Below, piece after piece: positions 1-9,472 of a stretch of 64,000 nt of DNA; the first letter of the stretch is position 1; every line of letters begins with the position of its first letter. This DNA comes from Peptoniphilus sp. KCTC 25270 (GTDB lineage: Bacteria > Bacillota > Clostridia > Tissierellales > Peptoniphilaceae). The position numbers and the translations under genes are program-made. The notes beneath the pieces were generated by a model that was not told the DNA's origin, made no database searches, and was given only the letters and a program-made list of their open reading frames with translations. Location of the stretch: positions 62,001 to 126,000 of the forward strand of contig NZ_JAJMZJ010000003.1 in the NCBI RefSeq assembly GCF_021012875.1, in the 5' to 3' direction.

Positions 1-1006
1 CCATATCTAAGTTCAATTCTTTTGCTACAGCACCAGCTTGAGCAGCAAAAGCTTCGTTTGCTTCGATTAAATCGATATCTTCTACTTTCAAATTAGCTTT
101 TTCTAAAGCTTTCAAAGAAGAAGGAATAGGACCTGTTCCCATGATTGTTGGATCTACACCGGCAGAAGCGTAAGATACGATTGTTGCCAATGGAGTAACG
201 CCCAATTCTTTTGCTTTTTCTTCGCTCATAACCAATACCATGGCAGCGCCATCATTGATACCAGAAGCGTTCGCAGCTGTTACAGTACCACCTTTTTTGA
301 AAGCAGGTTTCATACCAGCTAAACCAGCAGCTTCTACACCATCACGAATGTATTCGTCTGTATCGCAAACTGTTACAGCGCCTTTGCGGCCTTTTACTTC
401 TACAGGAACGATTTCTTCTGCAAAGATTCCTTCCGCACGTGCTTTAGAAGCTCTTTGTTGGCTTACTGCAGCCAATTCATCTTGCATTTCACGAGTGATT
501 CCAAATTGTTCTGCTACATTTTCAGCAGTAATACCCATGTGGTAATCATTAAAAGCATCCCAAAGACCATCTTTGATCATTTCATCTTCGAAAGACACAT
601 TACCCATACGAGCACCCCAACGCATTTCTTTTGAAATGAATGGAGCAGAGCTCATAGATTCAGCACCACCTGCTAAAACAACATCTACATCGCCTGCTTT
701 GATCATTTGAGCTGCCAAAGAAATCGCACGAAGACCAGAACCACAAACTTTATTAATTGTCATGGCTGGAGTTGTCAGAGGAATACCTGCATGAACGCCA
801 ATTTGACGAGCCACGTTTTGGCCCAAACCAGCTTGCAATACATTACCAATGATAACTTCATCTATATCTTCGGCTTTAATACCAGCTCTTTCAATTGCAC
901 CTTTTGCAGCAGCAACTCCTAGTTCTACCGCACTAACATTTTTGAACATACCACCATAAGAACCAACAGGTGTTCTCGCTGCACTTGCAATAATTACTTT
1001 TTTCAT
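1..1006 (-). CDS. thlA: Acetyl-CoA acetyltransferase (thiolase), C-terminus cut by window edge
   Basis: The cytoplasmic thiolase condenses two acetyl-CoA to acetoacetyl-CoA or runs in reverse. The visible 335 residues start [15 protein letters not shown], typical of thiolase II. The acylated cysteine sits in the motif [10 protein letters not shown] near residue 88, and the GGAESMS motif follows. The C-terminal catalytic His/Cys region lies beyond the left edge. The ATG at 1006 is preceded by an AAGGAGGC ribosome binding site. It lies downstream of the lysine operon on the same strand but has its own promoter and is separated from it by a terminator. Its likely role is turning acetoacetyl-CoA from lysine (or butyrate) metabolism into acetyl-CoA. 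Family assignment is firm; the gene name is by similarity. Confidence 0.93.
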   Translation of the reverse strand, partial: MKKVIIASAARTPVGSYGGMFKNVSAVELGVAAAKGAIERAGIKAEDIDEVIIGNVLQAGLGQNVARQIGVHAGIPLTTPAMTINKVCGSGLRAISLAAQMIKAGDVDVVLAGGAESMSSAPFISKEMRWGARMGNVSFEDEMIKDGLWDAFNDYHMGITAENVAEQFGITREMQDELAAVSQQRASKARAEGIFAEEIVPVEVKGRKGAVTVCDTDEYIRDGVEAAGLAGMKPAFKKGGTVTAANASGINDGAAMVLVMSEEKAKELGVTPLATIVSYASAGVDPTIMGTGPIPSSLKALEKANLKVEDIDLIEANEAFAAQAGAVAKELNLDM

Positions 1007-1074
1007 AAAGCCTCCTTTTTTCTAAAAAAATTCTCTCGGTTTGCTTCTTGCAAACCCTTTCACTTCGTACCATC

Positions 1075-1103
1075 ATTATATGACATCGATAAATTTTCGT
1101 CAA
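1075..1103 (-). promoter_or_regulatory. Promoter of the thiolase gene
   Basis: On the minus strand TTGACG (1098-1103) and TATAAT (1075-1080) are separated by exactly 17 bases. The site is downstream of the kamE terminator, so the thiolase can be transcribed on its own. The leader between it and the start codon contains an inverted repeat GTTTGC/GCAAAC at 1039-1055. Confidence 0.8.
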
Positions 1104-1223
1104 TATAAAAAGCAAAGATTTTGAAAAAAAATTAACGTTTTTTTTTAGACAATTTTTTCTACTTTCTCGCTCTAGTGGTTTGATACCCATTCCTTCTACT
1201 GACTAAAAGGATTTCTTCTTATT

Positions 1224-1261
1224 CATAAAAAAGCCAGAAGAGTCTCGAACATCTTCTGGCT
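1224..1261 (-). terminator. Intrinsic terminator after kamE
   Basis: A perfect 10-bp stem (AGCCAGAAGA at 1232-1241 with its complement at 1252-1261) is followed on the minus strand by six U residues. It sits 10 bases after the kamE stop and closes the lysine operon. Confidence 0.9.
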
Positions 1262-1271
1262 CCTTTTTTAT

Positions 1272-2057
1272 TTATTTGCCCTTAGCAACTTTCTCTACTA
1301 CGAAAGTCGCAACATCTTCTGCAAATGTGTTTGGACCAAAACCGGCATCGTATCCTAGCTCTTTCGCTAACTCATAAGATACACGAGGACCACCACAACA
1401 GATTAACATCTTGTCGCGGATTCCTTCTGCTTCAGCCAATTCGATCAATTGTGTCATATTTGGAATATGTGCGTTTTGTTGTGTTACAACTTGAGAAACC
1501 AAAATTGCGTCTGCGTTTACTTCAATCGCTTTGGCAATCAATTCTTCATTTGGAACTTGTGAACCCATGTTAATGGCTTCGATTCCTTCGTAACGTTCCA
1601 AGCCGTAGTGACCGGCAAAACCTTTCATATTCATAATCGCATCGATACCTACAGTGTGGGCGTCAGTACCAGTACAAGCACCAACAACTACTACATCTCT
1701 ACCAATGTTTTCTTTAATGAAATCTTCTACTTCTTCACGGCTCATTGTATCTACATCAACTTTTGGCACGTTGATTTGCGTATAGTCAATGTCTACATTC
1801 ATTTCTGCATAAACTACAAAGTATGTGTAGTCGATGCCTAAGTCTTTAGAGTAGATTACAGATGGTTCTTTGAACCCTTGTTTCAAAACGATTTGTTTTG
1901 CCGCTTCCATTGCTTCTAAGCCGGATGGAACTGGTAAAGTGAAGGAAAGTTGAACTTTTCCGTCGTTTAGCGTATCACCGTATGGCTTTACTTTCGTTAA
2001 ATCAACTTTTTCTGCGTACAAATTGTTGTTTGTATTTTGGCTCATACCTGCGCTCAT
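1272..2057 (-). CDS. kamE: Lysine 5,6-aminomutase beta subunit
   Basis: This is the B12- and PLP-binding subunit of D-lysine (beta-lysine) 5,6-aminomutase, which moves the terminal amino group of (3S)-beta-lysine to give 3,5-diaminohexanoate. The 261 residues contain the base-off cobalamin motif DAHTVG with H134 as the predicted lower cobalt ligand. K145 lies exactly 11 residues later, the same spacing as the His133/Lys144 pair described for the Clostridium sticklandii enzyme, where the lysine holds PLP. The start overlaps the kamD stop by four bases, which indicates translational coupling of the two subunits. Confidence 0.96.
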   Translation of the reverse strand: MSAGMSQNTNNNLYAEKVDLTKVKPYGDTLNDGKVQLSFTLPVPSGLEAMEAAKQIVLKQGFKEPSVIYSKDLGIDYTYFVVYAEMNVDIDYTQINVPKVDVDTMSREEVEDFIKENIGRDVVVVGACTGTDAHTVGIDAIMNMKGFAGHYGLERYEGIEAINMGSQVPNEELIAKAIEVNADAILVSQVVTQQNAHIPNMTQLIELAEAEGIRDKMLICCGGPRVSYELAKELGYDAGFGPNTFAEDVATFVVEKVAKGK

Positions 2058-3613
2058 ACTAATTCCCTCCCTTCTGTCATCAATGGAATGAATGGGTTGA
2101 AGTATTCTTCTGCTCTTTCTACAACGCCTTCCAAACCTTTACCGCCTGTACGGCTACGTTTTACGCCACCGAATTTACCTTCTTCGATTGTTTTGAAGAT
2201 TCCTTCTGCTTCAATTTCTTCCAATAATACTTGGGCTTTTTCCACAACTTCGTTTGCGCGAGTTTCCATGATTCCGCCTTTTTTGAATTCGATATCGTCG
2301 CCGAAATCTTTCATATTATTGAAGACATATTGTGCGTTTTCAATGGCTAAATAACGGTCTTGCAAGTGAGGTGTATGAACCGCTTCTGTCATCATACCTA
2401 ACAATTGCAATCCTTGGTGAGTCATAATCGATACGGCATTAAACAATGCATCTTGTACATGACCTTTCATAATGTTTCCTGTCATGAATTTTGTTGGTGG
2501 CATGTATTTCAATGGTGCCTTAGGGAAGATTTGGCGAGCCATTTGTGCTTGCGCCAACTCATATAAGAAACCGTTGGTTGTATCTGGATCCATTTCGAAA
2601 CAGTGACCCAATCCCATTTGCTCTTCTGGCAATGCTGCCATTAAAGCGAATTGTTCGTTCATATATTGAGAAGACAATACAGTATGTGCCTCTTCTACTG
2701 CATCAGCTGTAGTCAAGTAGTTGTCTTCTCCTGTGTTGATAATAACTCCTGCGTAACCGTTGATTACACGTGAGAAGTATTGGTCAACCAAAGTTCTTTG
2801 CATATTGATATCGCGGAATAGGATACCGTACAATGCGTCGTTTAACATTACGTCCAAACGTTCCATTGCTCCCATTGCTGCAATCTCAGGCATACACAAT
2901 CCAGAACAGTAGTTACAAAGACGGATATAACGTCCTACTTTTTCCCCTACTTCATCCAAGGCAGCACGCATTAAACGGAAGTTCTCTTGTGTCGCATACG
3001 TTCCACCAAATCCTCCTGTTGGAGCGGAATAGGGAACAAAGTCCAATAGAGATTGTCCTGTTGTACGGATTACAGCGATAATGTCTGCTCCTTGTAATGC
3101 GGCAGCTTTTGCTTGAACGATATCTTCGTAGATATTCCCTGTTGCTACAATTACATATAGATAAGGACGAGGACCTTCTCCTAGTGTTTCTAGGTATTCG
3201 TTACGTTTTGCCACTGTGTTGTCTACGACTTTCATGCGTTCTTTTGCTTCGGACATAACAACATTTTGAATTTCGCTTAAGTCATGACGTGGTAGATCTA
3301 CTAGATTTAATGTTCCAGCAGCTACTTCTTCAGCGATTTCTTGTGGTTTCATTCCTGTTTCGATCATTGCGTTACCGATCCAGTAAGAAATCCCTTTATT
3401 TAATTCGCCAGCTTCGTGGATTTGTTCCACTACTACATTTGGCATTGGTACTTCTGCGTCATCTTGTCCATCGATTCCTAACAAACGCAATACAGCACGT
3501 TCTGTAGATACGGTTGTATGGGTGTCGATGAATTCTTGTACTTGCTCTGCAATGGCACGAGCGGAAGCACGAGATTTATCAATGACACTTTGATCAAGAT
3601 TTAATTTCCCCAT
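2054..3613 (-). CDS. kamD: Lysine 5,6-aminomutase alpha subunit
   Basis: This is the large catalytic barrel subunit of lysine 5,6-aminomutase, partner of KamE. The 519 residues match the usual family length (about 516) and align throughout with no break: N-terminal MGKLNLDQSVIDKSR, then a central region rich in conserved Tyr, Asn and Cys (near RYIRLCNYCSGLCMPE). It uses adenosylcobalamin and PLP together with KamE in the third step of lysine fermentation. It follows kamC by three bases, in the operon driven from the lysine-responsive leader. Confidence 0.96.
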   Translation of the reverse strand: MGKLNLDQSVIDKSRASARAIAEQVQEFIDTHTTVSTERAVLRLLGIDGQDDAEVPMPNVVVEQIHEAGELNKGISYWIGNAMIETGMKPQEIAEEVAAGTLNLVDLPRHDLSEIQNVVMSEAKERMKVVDNTVAKRNEYLETLGEGPRPYLYVIVATGNIYEDIVQAKAAALQGADIIAVIRTTGQSLLDFVPYSAPTGGFGGTYATQENFRLMRAALDEVGEKVGRYIRLCNYCSGLCMPEIAAMGAMERLDVMLNDALYGILFRDINMQRTLVDQYFSRVINGYAGVIINTGEDNYLTTADAVEEAHTVLSSQYMNEQFALMAALPEEQMGLGHCFEMDPDTTNGFLYELAQAQMARQIFPKAPLKYMPPTKFMTGNIMKGHVQDALFNAVSIMTHQGLQLLGMMTEAVHTPHLQDRYLAIENAQYVFNNMKDFGDDIEFKKGGIMETRANEVVEKAQVLLEEIEAEGIFKTIEEGKFGGVKRSRTGGKGLEGVVERAEEYFNPFIPLMTEGRELV

Positions 3614-3616
3614 GTT

Positions 3617-5245
3617 TCACCATCCATTCTTTAAGGCATCCTCAGCATAATGTGTGATTTCTTCCGGTAATCCCATCATTCTTGCAATTTGGATTGCATC
3701 TTTTGGTACTTCTGTAAATTGTGATACTTCTTTTAATCGATAATCCATATATTGGTTGATTCTCTTCAAAGCCGTAGAATTGGAATCAAAATCCAATTCT
3801 TCCATATTGATATTGGCCAGTCCAATCACTTGAAGATGTTTTACTCCTTCAAGGCGAGTAATTTGATCAAAATGGGTTGTAATTAAGGTGATTGAGGGTT
3901 TATCCTGTAAATGTTTTGCAATGGCTAGGCTGATTGCATATCCTTCTTGTGGATTGGTTCCACGAGCAAGCTCATCGATGAGAAGCAGGCCTCTTTCCTC
4001 TGCCCGTCCAATCGCATAGGTGACATTTTCAATCTCACCACCGAAAGTGGAGAGCCCTGATGATGTCGATTGAAAATCTCCTATGGAAGTTCGCACAAAT
4101 TCATTGAGTCCAACGGTCATCTGTTTCGCTGGCACAAAAAGTGCCATCTGAGCCATTACGCTTAATAATCCTACAATTTTTAGGCTAATGGTCTTTCCGC
4201 CCATGTTTGCTCCTGTTATACAGGTAACCCCTTTTTCTAAAGAGATAGAAATGGGGGTGAACTCCATCCCCTGTTTCTTCAGATTCTCTTGAATCTTCGG
4301 ATATCGTCCATCCTCAATTTCTATTACATGTTCCTCTACAATTGTTGGCTTAACTGCATCCATTTGAATCGCCATATCGGCTTTGGCAATATACAAATCC
4401 AAATTTGCCAAACTATGGATATTCTTTTTTAATATTTTGTATTGTTTTGCTACCTCACGAGTGAGTTTTCGCAAAACCACTTGTTCCTCTTCATGCTCTT
4501 GGGCTTTGTAATATTCAATTTCCTCTTTTATTGAAAGCATTTCGTCCGTTTGTTTGAGTGAGAAGACAATAGCATTAAACGTTTCTGACTGAAATACCAA
4601 CAAAGGACATTGATTAGCCCTCTCCAAGCTTTCTTTATCTTGTTTGGATAATAAAACAGTGGAGTCAGCACTAAGAGATAAATCGTATGATTGTTTTAAT
4701 TCTAAGCGAAGATTGCGTAAATCTCTTCTTTGTTCATTTTCCAATTGGCTGCGAGTCCGACGAAAATCGGCTAGCCGTTTGGAATAAGAATCATAGAGAT
4801 AAAAGCTCGTTGTATTTTCCCCTTCTGGGTTCAGGACTTCTTCTAAAGCCGGAATGGGAACAAGTTCTGTTTTTTGAAAACTTAATAACTGGCTATCCTT
4901 AAAAAGTTCCAATAAATTTTTCACTGTAAATACAATGGCTTTTATCTCATAGAGTTCTACTTCTGATAAGATGGAATCCCCTCGAGCACGCTGCAAAGAG
5001 TATCGTACATCCTTTACAGAGTGAAGCATTTTTTTCGCTTCACCAACCCCCTCATGCTCTTCGATCCATTGTATAAAAGCTTCCAAGTTCTCTAAATCTT
5101 GGATTAAATATTTTTCTGTTCCAACGGGATAGGCACGAATGTTTTTCTTATATTCCACACCATAAGGTGTCCTAGGTTGCAATTTTTCTAAAATAAAATC
5201 TAGGTCTATTACTTCTCGCACTTGACGATCCATAAAATCAAACAT
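3617..5245 (-). CDS. kamC: MutS-like ATPase of the lysine operon (KamC)
   Basis: This 542-residue protein resembles the ATPase end of MutS. A helical, coiled-coil-like region (about 160-290) precedes an ABC-type ATPase domain with Walker A GANMGGKT (345-352), Walker B LLLIDE (420-425) and the MutS-like run ELARGTNPQEG. It lacks the mismatch-recognition domain, and its position inside the aminomutase operon argues against DNA repair. Homologues are known as kamC in lysine-fermentation clusters. My inference is a role in loading or reactivating B12 on KamDE. The start is supported by GGGAGGT eight bases upstream. The exact biochemical role cannot be read from sequence. Confidence 0.85.
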   Translation of the reverse strand: MFDFMDRQVREVIDLDFILEKLQPRTPYGVEYKKNIRAYPVGTEKYLIQDLENLEAFIQWIEEHEGVGEAKKMLHSVKDVRYSLQRARGDSILSEVELYEIKAIVFTVKNLLELFKDSQLLSFQKTELVPIPALEEVLNPEGENTTSFYLYDSYSKRLADFRRTRSQLENEQRRDLRNLRLELKQSYDLSLSADSTVLLSKQDKESLERANQCPLLVFQSETFNAIVFSLKQTDEMLSIKEEIEYYKAQEHEEEQVVLRKLTREVAKQYKILKKNIHSLANLDLYIAKADMAIQMDAVKPTIVEEHVIEIEDGRYPKIQENLKKQGMEFTPISISLEKGVTCITGANMGGKTISLKIVGLLSVMAQMALFVPAKQMTVGLNEFVRTSIGDFQSTSSGLSTFGGEIENVTYAIGRAEERGLLLIDELARGTNPQEGYAISLAIAKHLQDKPSITLITTHFDQITRLEGVKHLQVIGLANINMEELDFDSNSTALKRINQYMDYRLKEVSQFTEVPKDAIQIARMMGLPEEITHYAEDALKNGW

Positions 5246-5246
5246 T

Positions 5247-6272
5247 TCAACCTCCCATCATTAAATCCACAATCTCCACATTGGGTATCTTTTCGACCAT
5301 GGCTTCCTTAAAAGCTTTCCCATCAAATTGATATCCCTCTGGAGCGTATGGGTTAAGAGTTATAGCTACCAATTCAGAATGATGCAATAACTCAATATAC
5401 AAACCTCGGCGCAAAAGACGTTTGTACGGTTTTGCCTCTATAAAAACTTTCGTTGCGTCGGCTACAATAACGCGAATGTCTTTTCCATAGGGCGAAAAAC
5501 GTAAAAAATCTTCTGCGACAGAGGAGGTTAAAGCACCAGGAAAAACTAGATACTCTGTATCTTCCCCCACGGCATCTGCCAATTTACGACCAGCACCTAG
5601 CCCTGTTGCTAAATCCAACCTATGAATATTTCCTTCTTTATCTATAGTAGCGTAGGTTTTCTCTTGCAGAAGTCCTTCAATTTCCGCTCGATATTTTTCC
5701 ACTGTGGGCAAGGTAAATAGTTTCGCTATATGTGCTGTTTCCTCTACTACTCGATCCATGCTTCGATCAAAGCTCGCTCCACTGGCCAAGATGGTTGCCT
5801 GTGTAATTTCTGGAGCCGCTGATGACTTTCTGTCCAAAGCACCATCAATGATGGAGAATTCAGCTCCCAGTTCCAACATACGGTCCGAAACCATTTTTGT
5901 TTCTTTTAACGTTTGTGGTCCTGAAATTTGTACGTGTCCATCATAAATTACCTTTCCGATAATCACTTCCCCCAAAGGAGTATCGAAAGGAGTAATTTCT
6001 TCAATAGATACAGTCGCTTCACTAAGCTCCAACAGTTTCTTTGTGGTCGCTACATAGTTGCCTTGTGGCAAGAAAATGGTCGGCTTATCTGTGTCGGTAA
6101 CTACATCGATTCTTTCCCCATCTCTTCCAATGGAAGTGATGCCAATAGATACACCCCTCATATCCATTTCATCAATTAGATGGTTTAACGTAAAAGTTTT
6201 ACCTGCATTTTTAGACATGCCAATTATGCTCATGACGTTGTATTTAGGGTAGACTTTATCGATTAGTGACAC
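5247..6272 (-). CDS. kamB: P-loop protein of the lysine operon (KamB)
   Basis: The 341-residue protein has an N-terminal P-loop GMSKNAGKT (18-26) followed by a region with SIGRDGERID that may form switch-like loops. The rest resembles no well-characterised enzyme I recognise. It lies one base before kamC and directly after kamA, and homologues accompany kamA/kamD/kamE in other lysine fermenters under the name kamB. Together with KamC it forms a two-ATPase pair of unknown function, plausibly serving aminomutase maturation or repair. Family identity rests mainly on gene context. Confidence 0.75.
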   Translation of the reverse strand: MSLIDKVYPKYNVMSIIGMSKNAGKTFTLNHLIDEMDMRGVSIGITSIGRDGERIDVVTDTDKPTIFLPQGNYVATTKKLLELSEATVSIEEITPFDTPLGEVIIGKVIYDGHVQISGPQTLKETKMVSDRMLELGAEFSIIDGALDRKSSAAPEITQATILASGASFDRSMDRVVEETAHIAKLFTLPTVEKYRAEIEGLLQEKTYATIDKEGNIHRLDLATGLGAGRKLADAVGEDTEYLVFPGALTSSVAEDFLRFSPYGKDIRVIVADATKVFIEAKPYKRLLRRGLYIELLHHSELVAITLNPYAPEGYQFDGKAFKEAMVEKIPNVEIVDLMMGG

Positions 6273-6328
6273 AGATGCCTCCTTTTTCCTTCTATTATAT
6301 TATATGGTCAATTATCTACAGCTTATTC

Positions 6329-7570
6329 TTAGTGTTTGCTTCTTTCGTGACGAGCTAAGTTAGATGGTTCCATGTTGCGAACATCTTCGCCTTTAAGCAA
6401 TTCGAATACACCGTGATCTTTCACGTCTGCTGCGTGGTATGGATCTTCGTCTACTACGTAGTTTGGTTCTGTATAAGTTGTAATGATACCTTCGTAGTTT
6501 CTCAATACAATTTTGTTTGGAGATTGAGAGATGATGTATTGAGGCATAACTGGAGTTTTTCCTCCACCACCTGGTGCATCTACAACGAAAGTTGGTACGC
6601 AGTATCCTGAAGTATGGCCACGAAGACCTTCGATAATTTCGATACCTTTAGAAACTTTTGTACGGAAGTGTTCGATACCAAGAGAAAGGTCACATTGGTA
6701 GATGTAGTAAGGACGAACACGCATTTTTACTAATTCATGAACCAATTTTCTCATAATTCCAACGCTGTCGTTTACTCCACGAAGAAGTACAGATTGGTTT
6801 CCTAAAGGAATACCAGCGTCTGCTAACTTACGGCAAGCTTCAACAGCTTCTGGAGTTACTTCGTTTGGATGGTTGAAGTGAGTGTTTAGCCAAATTGGAT
6901 GGTATTTTTTCAACATGTTTACTAAATCATCTGTAATACGTTGTGGACATACTACTGGAGTACGGCTACCGATACGAATGATTTCAACGTGTTCGATTTT
7001 ACGAAGCTCAGAAATAATGTATTCCAAACGTTCGTCACCAACCATTAAAGCGTCCCCACCAGATAATAATACGTCACGTACTACTGGAGTGTTACGGATG
7101 TATTCGATACATGCATCGATACGATCTTTACCAACGCCGCTGTCTTTGCTACCTGCAAAACGACGTCTTGTACAGTGACGGCAGTACATAGAACACATAT
7201 CAGTGATTAGTAAAAGTACACGGTCTGGGTAACGATGAGTCAATCCTGGAACTGGAGAATCTTCATCTTCATGCAATGGATCTTCCAAGTCAGAAGCTGC
7301 AATATGAGTTTCAAAACCAGCTGGGATTGCTTGCAAACGAACTGGATCTTTAGGATCTTCTGGATGCATTAAGCTTGCATAGTATGGAGTAATACCCATA
7401 CGGAATTTATCCAATACAGATTGAATGTCTTCTTTTTCTTTGTCTGTTAATTTAACAATTTTTTCAAGAGTTTCAATGTCTTGGATACGGTTTTGTACTT
7501 GCCAATGCCAGTCATTCCACTGTTCTTCTGTTACATCTGCCCACAATGGGATATCTTTGTAATTTCTCAT
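6329..7570 (-). CDS. kamA: L-lysine 2,3-aminomutase
   Basis: This radical SAM and PLP enzyme converts L-lysine to (3S)-beta-lysine, the first step of the pathway. Counting from the ATG at 7570 (413 residues), the iron-sulfur cysteines CSMYCRHC are C126, C130 and C133, and the PLP lysine lies in PGGGGK at K338. These are one residue off the C. subterminale numbering (125/129/132 and 337). I chose 7570 rather than the upstream ATG at 7597 because GGAGG lies 7 bases before 7570, the length then matches the family, and the overlap with kdd disappears. Confidence 0.96.
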   Translation of the reverse strand: MRNYKDIPLWADVTEEQWNDWHWQVQNRIQDIETLEKIVKLTDKEKEDIQSVLDKFRMGITPYYASLMHPEDPKDPVRLQAIPAGFETHIAASDLEDPLHEDEDSPVPGLTHRYPDRVLLLITDMCSMYCRHCTRRRFAGSKDSGVGKDRIDACIEYIRNTPVVRDVLLSGGDALMVGDERLEYIISELRKIEHVEIIRIGSRTPVVCPQRITDDLVNMLKKYHPIWLNTHFNHPNEVTPEAVEACRKLADAGIPLGNQSVLLRGVNDSVGIMRKLVHELVKMRVRPYYIYQCDLSLGIEHFRTKVSKGIEIIEGLRGHTSGYCVPTFVVDAPGGGGKTPVMPQYIISQSPNKIVLRNYEGIITTYTEPNYVVDEDPYHAADVKDHGVFELLKGEDVRNMEPSNLARHERSKH

Positions 7571-7589
7571 TTGTTTTCCTCCAAATTTT

Positions 7590-8627
7590 TTAAGCAAATA
7601 GTTTCGTATAAAGCTCTCTCATAGAATCTGAATCACGCATAATTTGAATGGTCAATTCGCCATGGCCTTTTGTATAACCATTACCAATCATCATGTTCAC
7701 ATCTTTACCTACCCCTTCAGCACCTAAGGCTGCTTTTGTAAAGCTTGTTGCCATACTGAAGAAATATACTAAACCTTCATCTTTTGTACAAAGGATAGAG
7801 GCCATTTCGGTATTTTCTACGTTTACACAGTTAATTACAACATCGCAAAGTTCGCCATTTGTAACTTCTTCGATTTTTTGTAACAAACCTACCGCATCAG
7901 TAGCATCGGCAGCGATACATACATCAGCGATGCCCATTTCTTTGATTTCTTCAAAACGAGTTTCATCATAGTTCACGCAAATTACTTTTCCAGTAGGACC
8001 TACGCGACGTTTTGCTTCGTATAAACAAAGCATACCGGCTTTACCAGGACCACCAATAACCATAACTGTATCGCCAAATTTACAGATTTTAGCCGTTTGT
8101 GCAGGAGCTCCTGCTACGTCCAATACAGAAAGAGTCAAGTTTTCTGGAAGGTCATCAGGAATTACAGCATAGATACCAGATTCAAATAGAATCGCTTTAC
8201 CATCGATGTCTACTTGGTCGATTTCTGGACGAATTTCTTTGATATTATCAATGCGAAGTGGAGTCAAAGAAAGAGATACCAAAGTCGCGATCTTGTCGCC
8301 AACTTTTAGATCCGTTGTATCTTTAATTCCTTCTCCGATTTCTTCGATTGTACCGATTAACATCCCGCCACTACCAGTTACTGGGTTTTGGTGTTTTCCA
8401 CGTTCTTCAACGATTCCTTTGATAATTTCTTCTGTTTTCGCCAAATCTTTTTCTGCTTGATTATAGATTTGAGTGAAAGATGCAGAGTCAATGTTCAAAG
8501 TTTGAACATCAATTAAGATCTCGTTGTCATATATTTCCATATCATTGCTGATTTTTACAGCTGGTTGAGGCAAAATTCCTTTTGGCTCAATAACACGGTG
8601 TGTACCGTAACGATTTCCTTTTTTCAT
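7590..8627 (-). CDS. kdd: 3,5-diaminohexanoate dehydrogenase
   Basis: This NAD(P)-dependent enzyme oxidatively deaminates L-erythro-3,5-diaminohexanoate to 3-keto-5-aminohexanoate, the third step of lysine fermentation. The 345 residues have a medium-chain-dehydrogenase-like layout with a Rossmann glycine motif IGGPGKAG at 191-198. The gene sits between kce and kamA, as in other kdd clusters, and has a GAGGT ribosome binding site. Identification rests on overall sequence character and this conserved neighbourhood. Confidence 0.94.
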   Translation of the reverse strand: MKKGNRYGTHRVIEPKGILPQPAVKISNDMEIYDNEILIDVQTLNIDSASFTQIYNQAEKDLAKTEEIIKGIVEERGKHQNPVTGSGGMLIGTIEEIGEGIKDTTDLKVGDKIATLVSLSLTPLRIDNIKEIRPEIDQVDIDGKAILFESGIYAVIPDDLPENLTLSVLDVAGAPAQTAKICKFGDTVMVIGGPGKAGMLCLYEAKRRVGPTGKVICVNYDETRFEEIKEMGIADVCIAADATDAVGLLQKIEEVTNGELCDVVINCVNVENTEMASILCTKDEGLVYFFSMATSFTKAALGAEGVGKDVNMMIGNGYTKGHGELTIQIMRDSDSMRELYTKLFA

Positions 8628-8640
8628 GATTCAATACCTC

Positions 8641-9465
8641 TTATTTTTCCAATGGTTTCAAAGATAGAATTTCACGAGCTTCTGCTGGAGTTGCTACTTC
8701 ACGACCCAATAGGTTCGCCAATTTTACAACTTTTTCTACCATTTCTCCATTACTCTTAGCCAATACACCTTTTTCAAGATATAAATTGTCTTCAAAACCT
8801 ACACGAACATGTCCGCCCATAACAATCGCTAAAGCAGCCATGTTAAATTGATGACGTCCAAGTCCTGCTACCGTCCAAGTGGAACCTTCTGGAAGAGAAC
8901 TTGAGATAAAAGCTAAGTCCCTAGCTGTTGCAGCCATTTGAACACCCAAGACAAAGTCAAAGTGCATTGGTTTATCAATATATCCCTCTTTTTGATAACG
9001 AATCGCTAAATCAACCATTCCTTTATCAAAAACTTCGATTTCAGGCTTAACGCCTCTCTCTTTCAAAATCTTTCCAAAATTACGGATTGTTGTTTCAGAA
9101 TTTAAGAAAACTTCATCGCCACCAAAGTTTACACTGCCACAATCAAGGGTTGCCATCTCTGGATGTAATTCTGTTGGTTGAAGTCTTTCTAAATCCGTCA
9201 TGCCTACCGCACCACCAGTTGATGGTTGGATGATTACATCTGGACAAGCTTCACGAATGGCATCCATACAAACTTTGTAACGTTCTTTGGATTGAGTAGG
9301 AGTACCATCATCTTCTCTTACATGTAAGTGAATGATGGCCGCTCCTGCGTCATAAGCAGATTTTGCTTCACGAACAACTTCTTCTACCGTATAAGGAACC
9401 GCTGGGTTTTGCTCTTTTGTAACTTCTGCGCCACAAATGGCCGCTGTGATAATTACTTTTTCCAC
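8641..9465 (-). CDS. kce: 3-keto-5-aminohexanoate cleavage enzyme
   Basis: This zinc-dependent DUF849 (BKACE) enzyme cleaves 3-keto-5-aminohexanoate with acetyl-CoA to give acetoacetate and 3-aminobutyryl-CoA. The HLH zinc ligands are at H46 and H48, the positions reported for characterised Kce. A later acidic ligand candidate is E225 in VGFEDN, and the QPSTGG loop near 80-85 matches the substrate site. The ORF begins with GTG at 9465, just after the kal stop, with a purine-rich AGTAGGG upstream. Confidence 0.95.
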   Translation of the reverse strand: MEKVIITAAICGAEVTKEQNPAVPYTVEEVVREAKSAYDAGAAIIHLHVREDDGTPTQSKERYKVCMDAIREACPDVIIQPSTGGAVGMTDLERLQPTELHPEMATLDCGSVNFGGDEVFLNSETTIRNFGKILKERGVKPEIEVFDKGMVDLAIRYQKEGYIDKPMHFDFVLGVQMAATARDLAFISSSLPEGSTWTVAGLGRHQFNMAALAIVMGGHVRVGFEDNLYLEKGVLAKSNGEMVEKVVKLANLLGREVATPAEAREILSLKPLEK

Positions 9466-9472
9466 CCTAGCC

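Noticed and set aside
3617-5245. MutS2-type DNA recombination or repair protein
   Set aside because: It lacks the Smr nuclease end and mismatch-recognition domain and sits inside the lysine operon, so a pathway role fits better.
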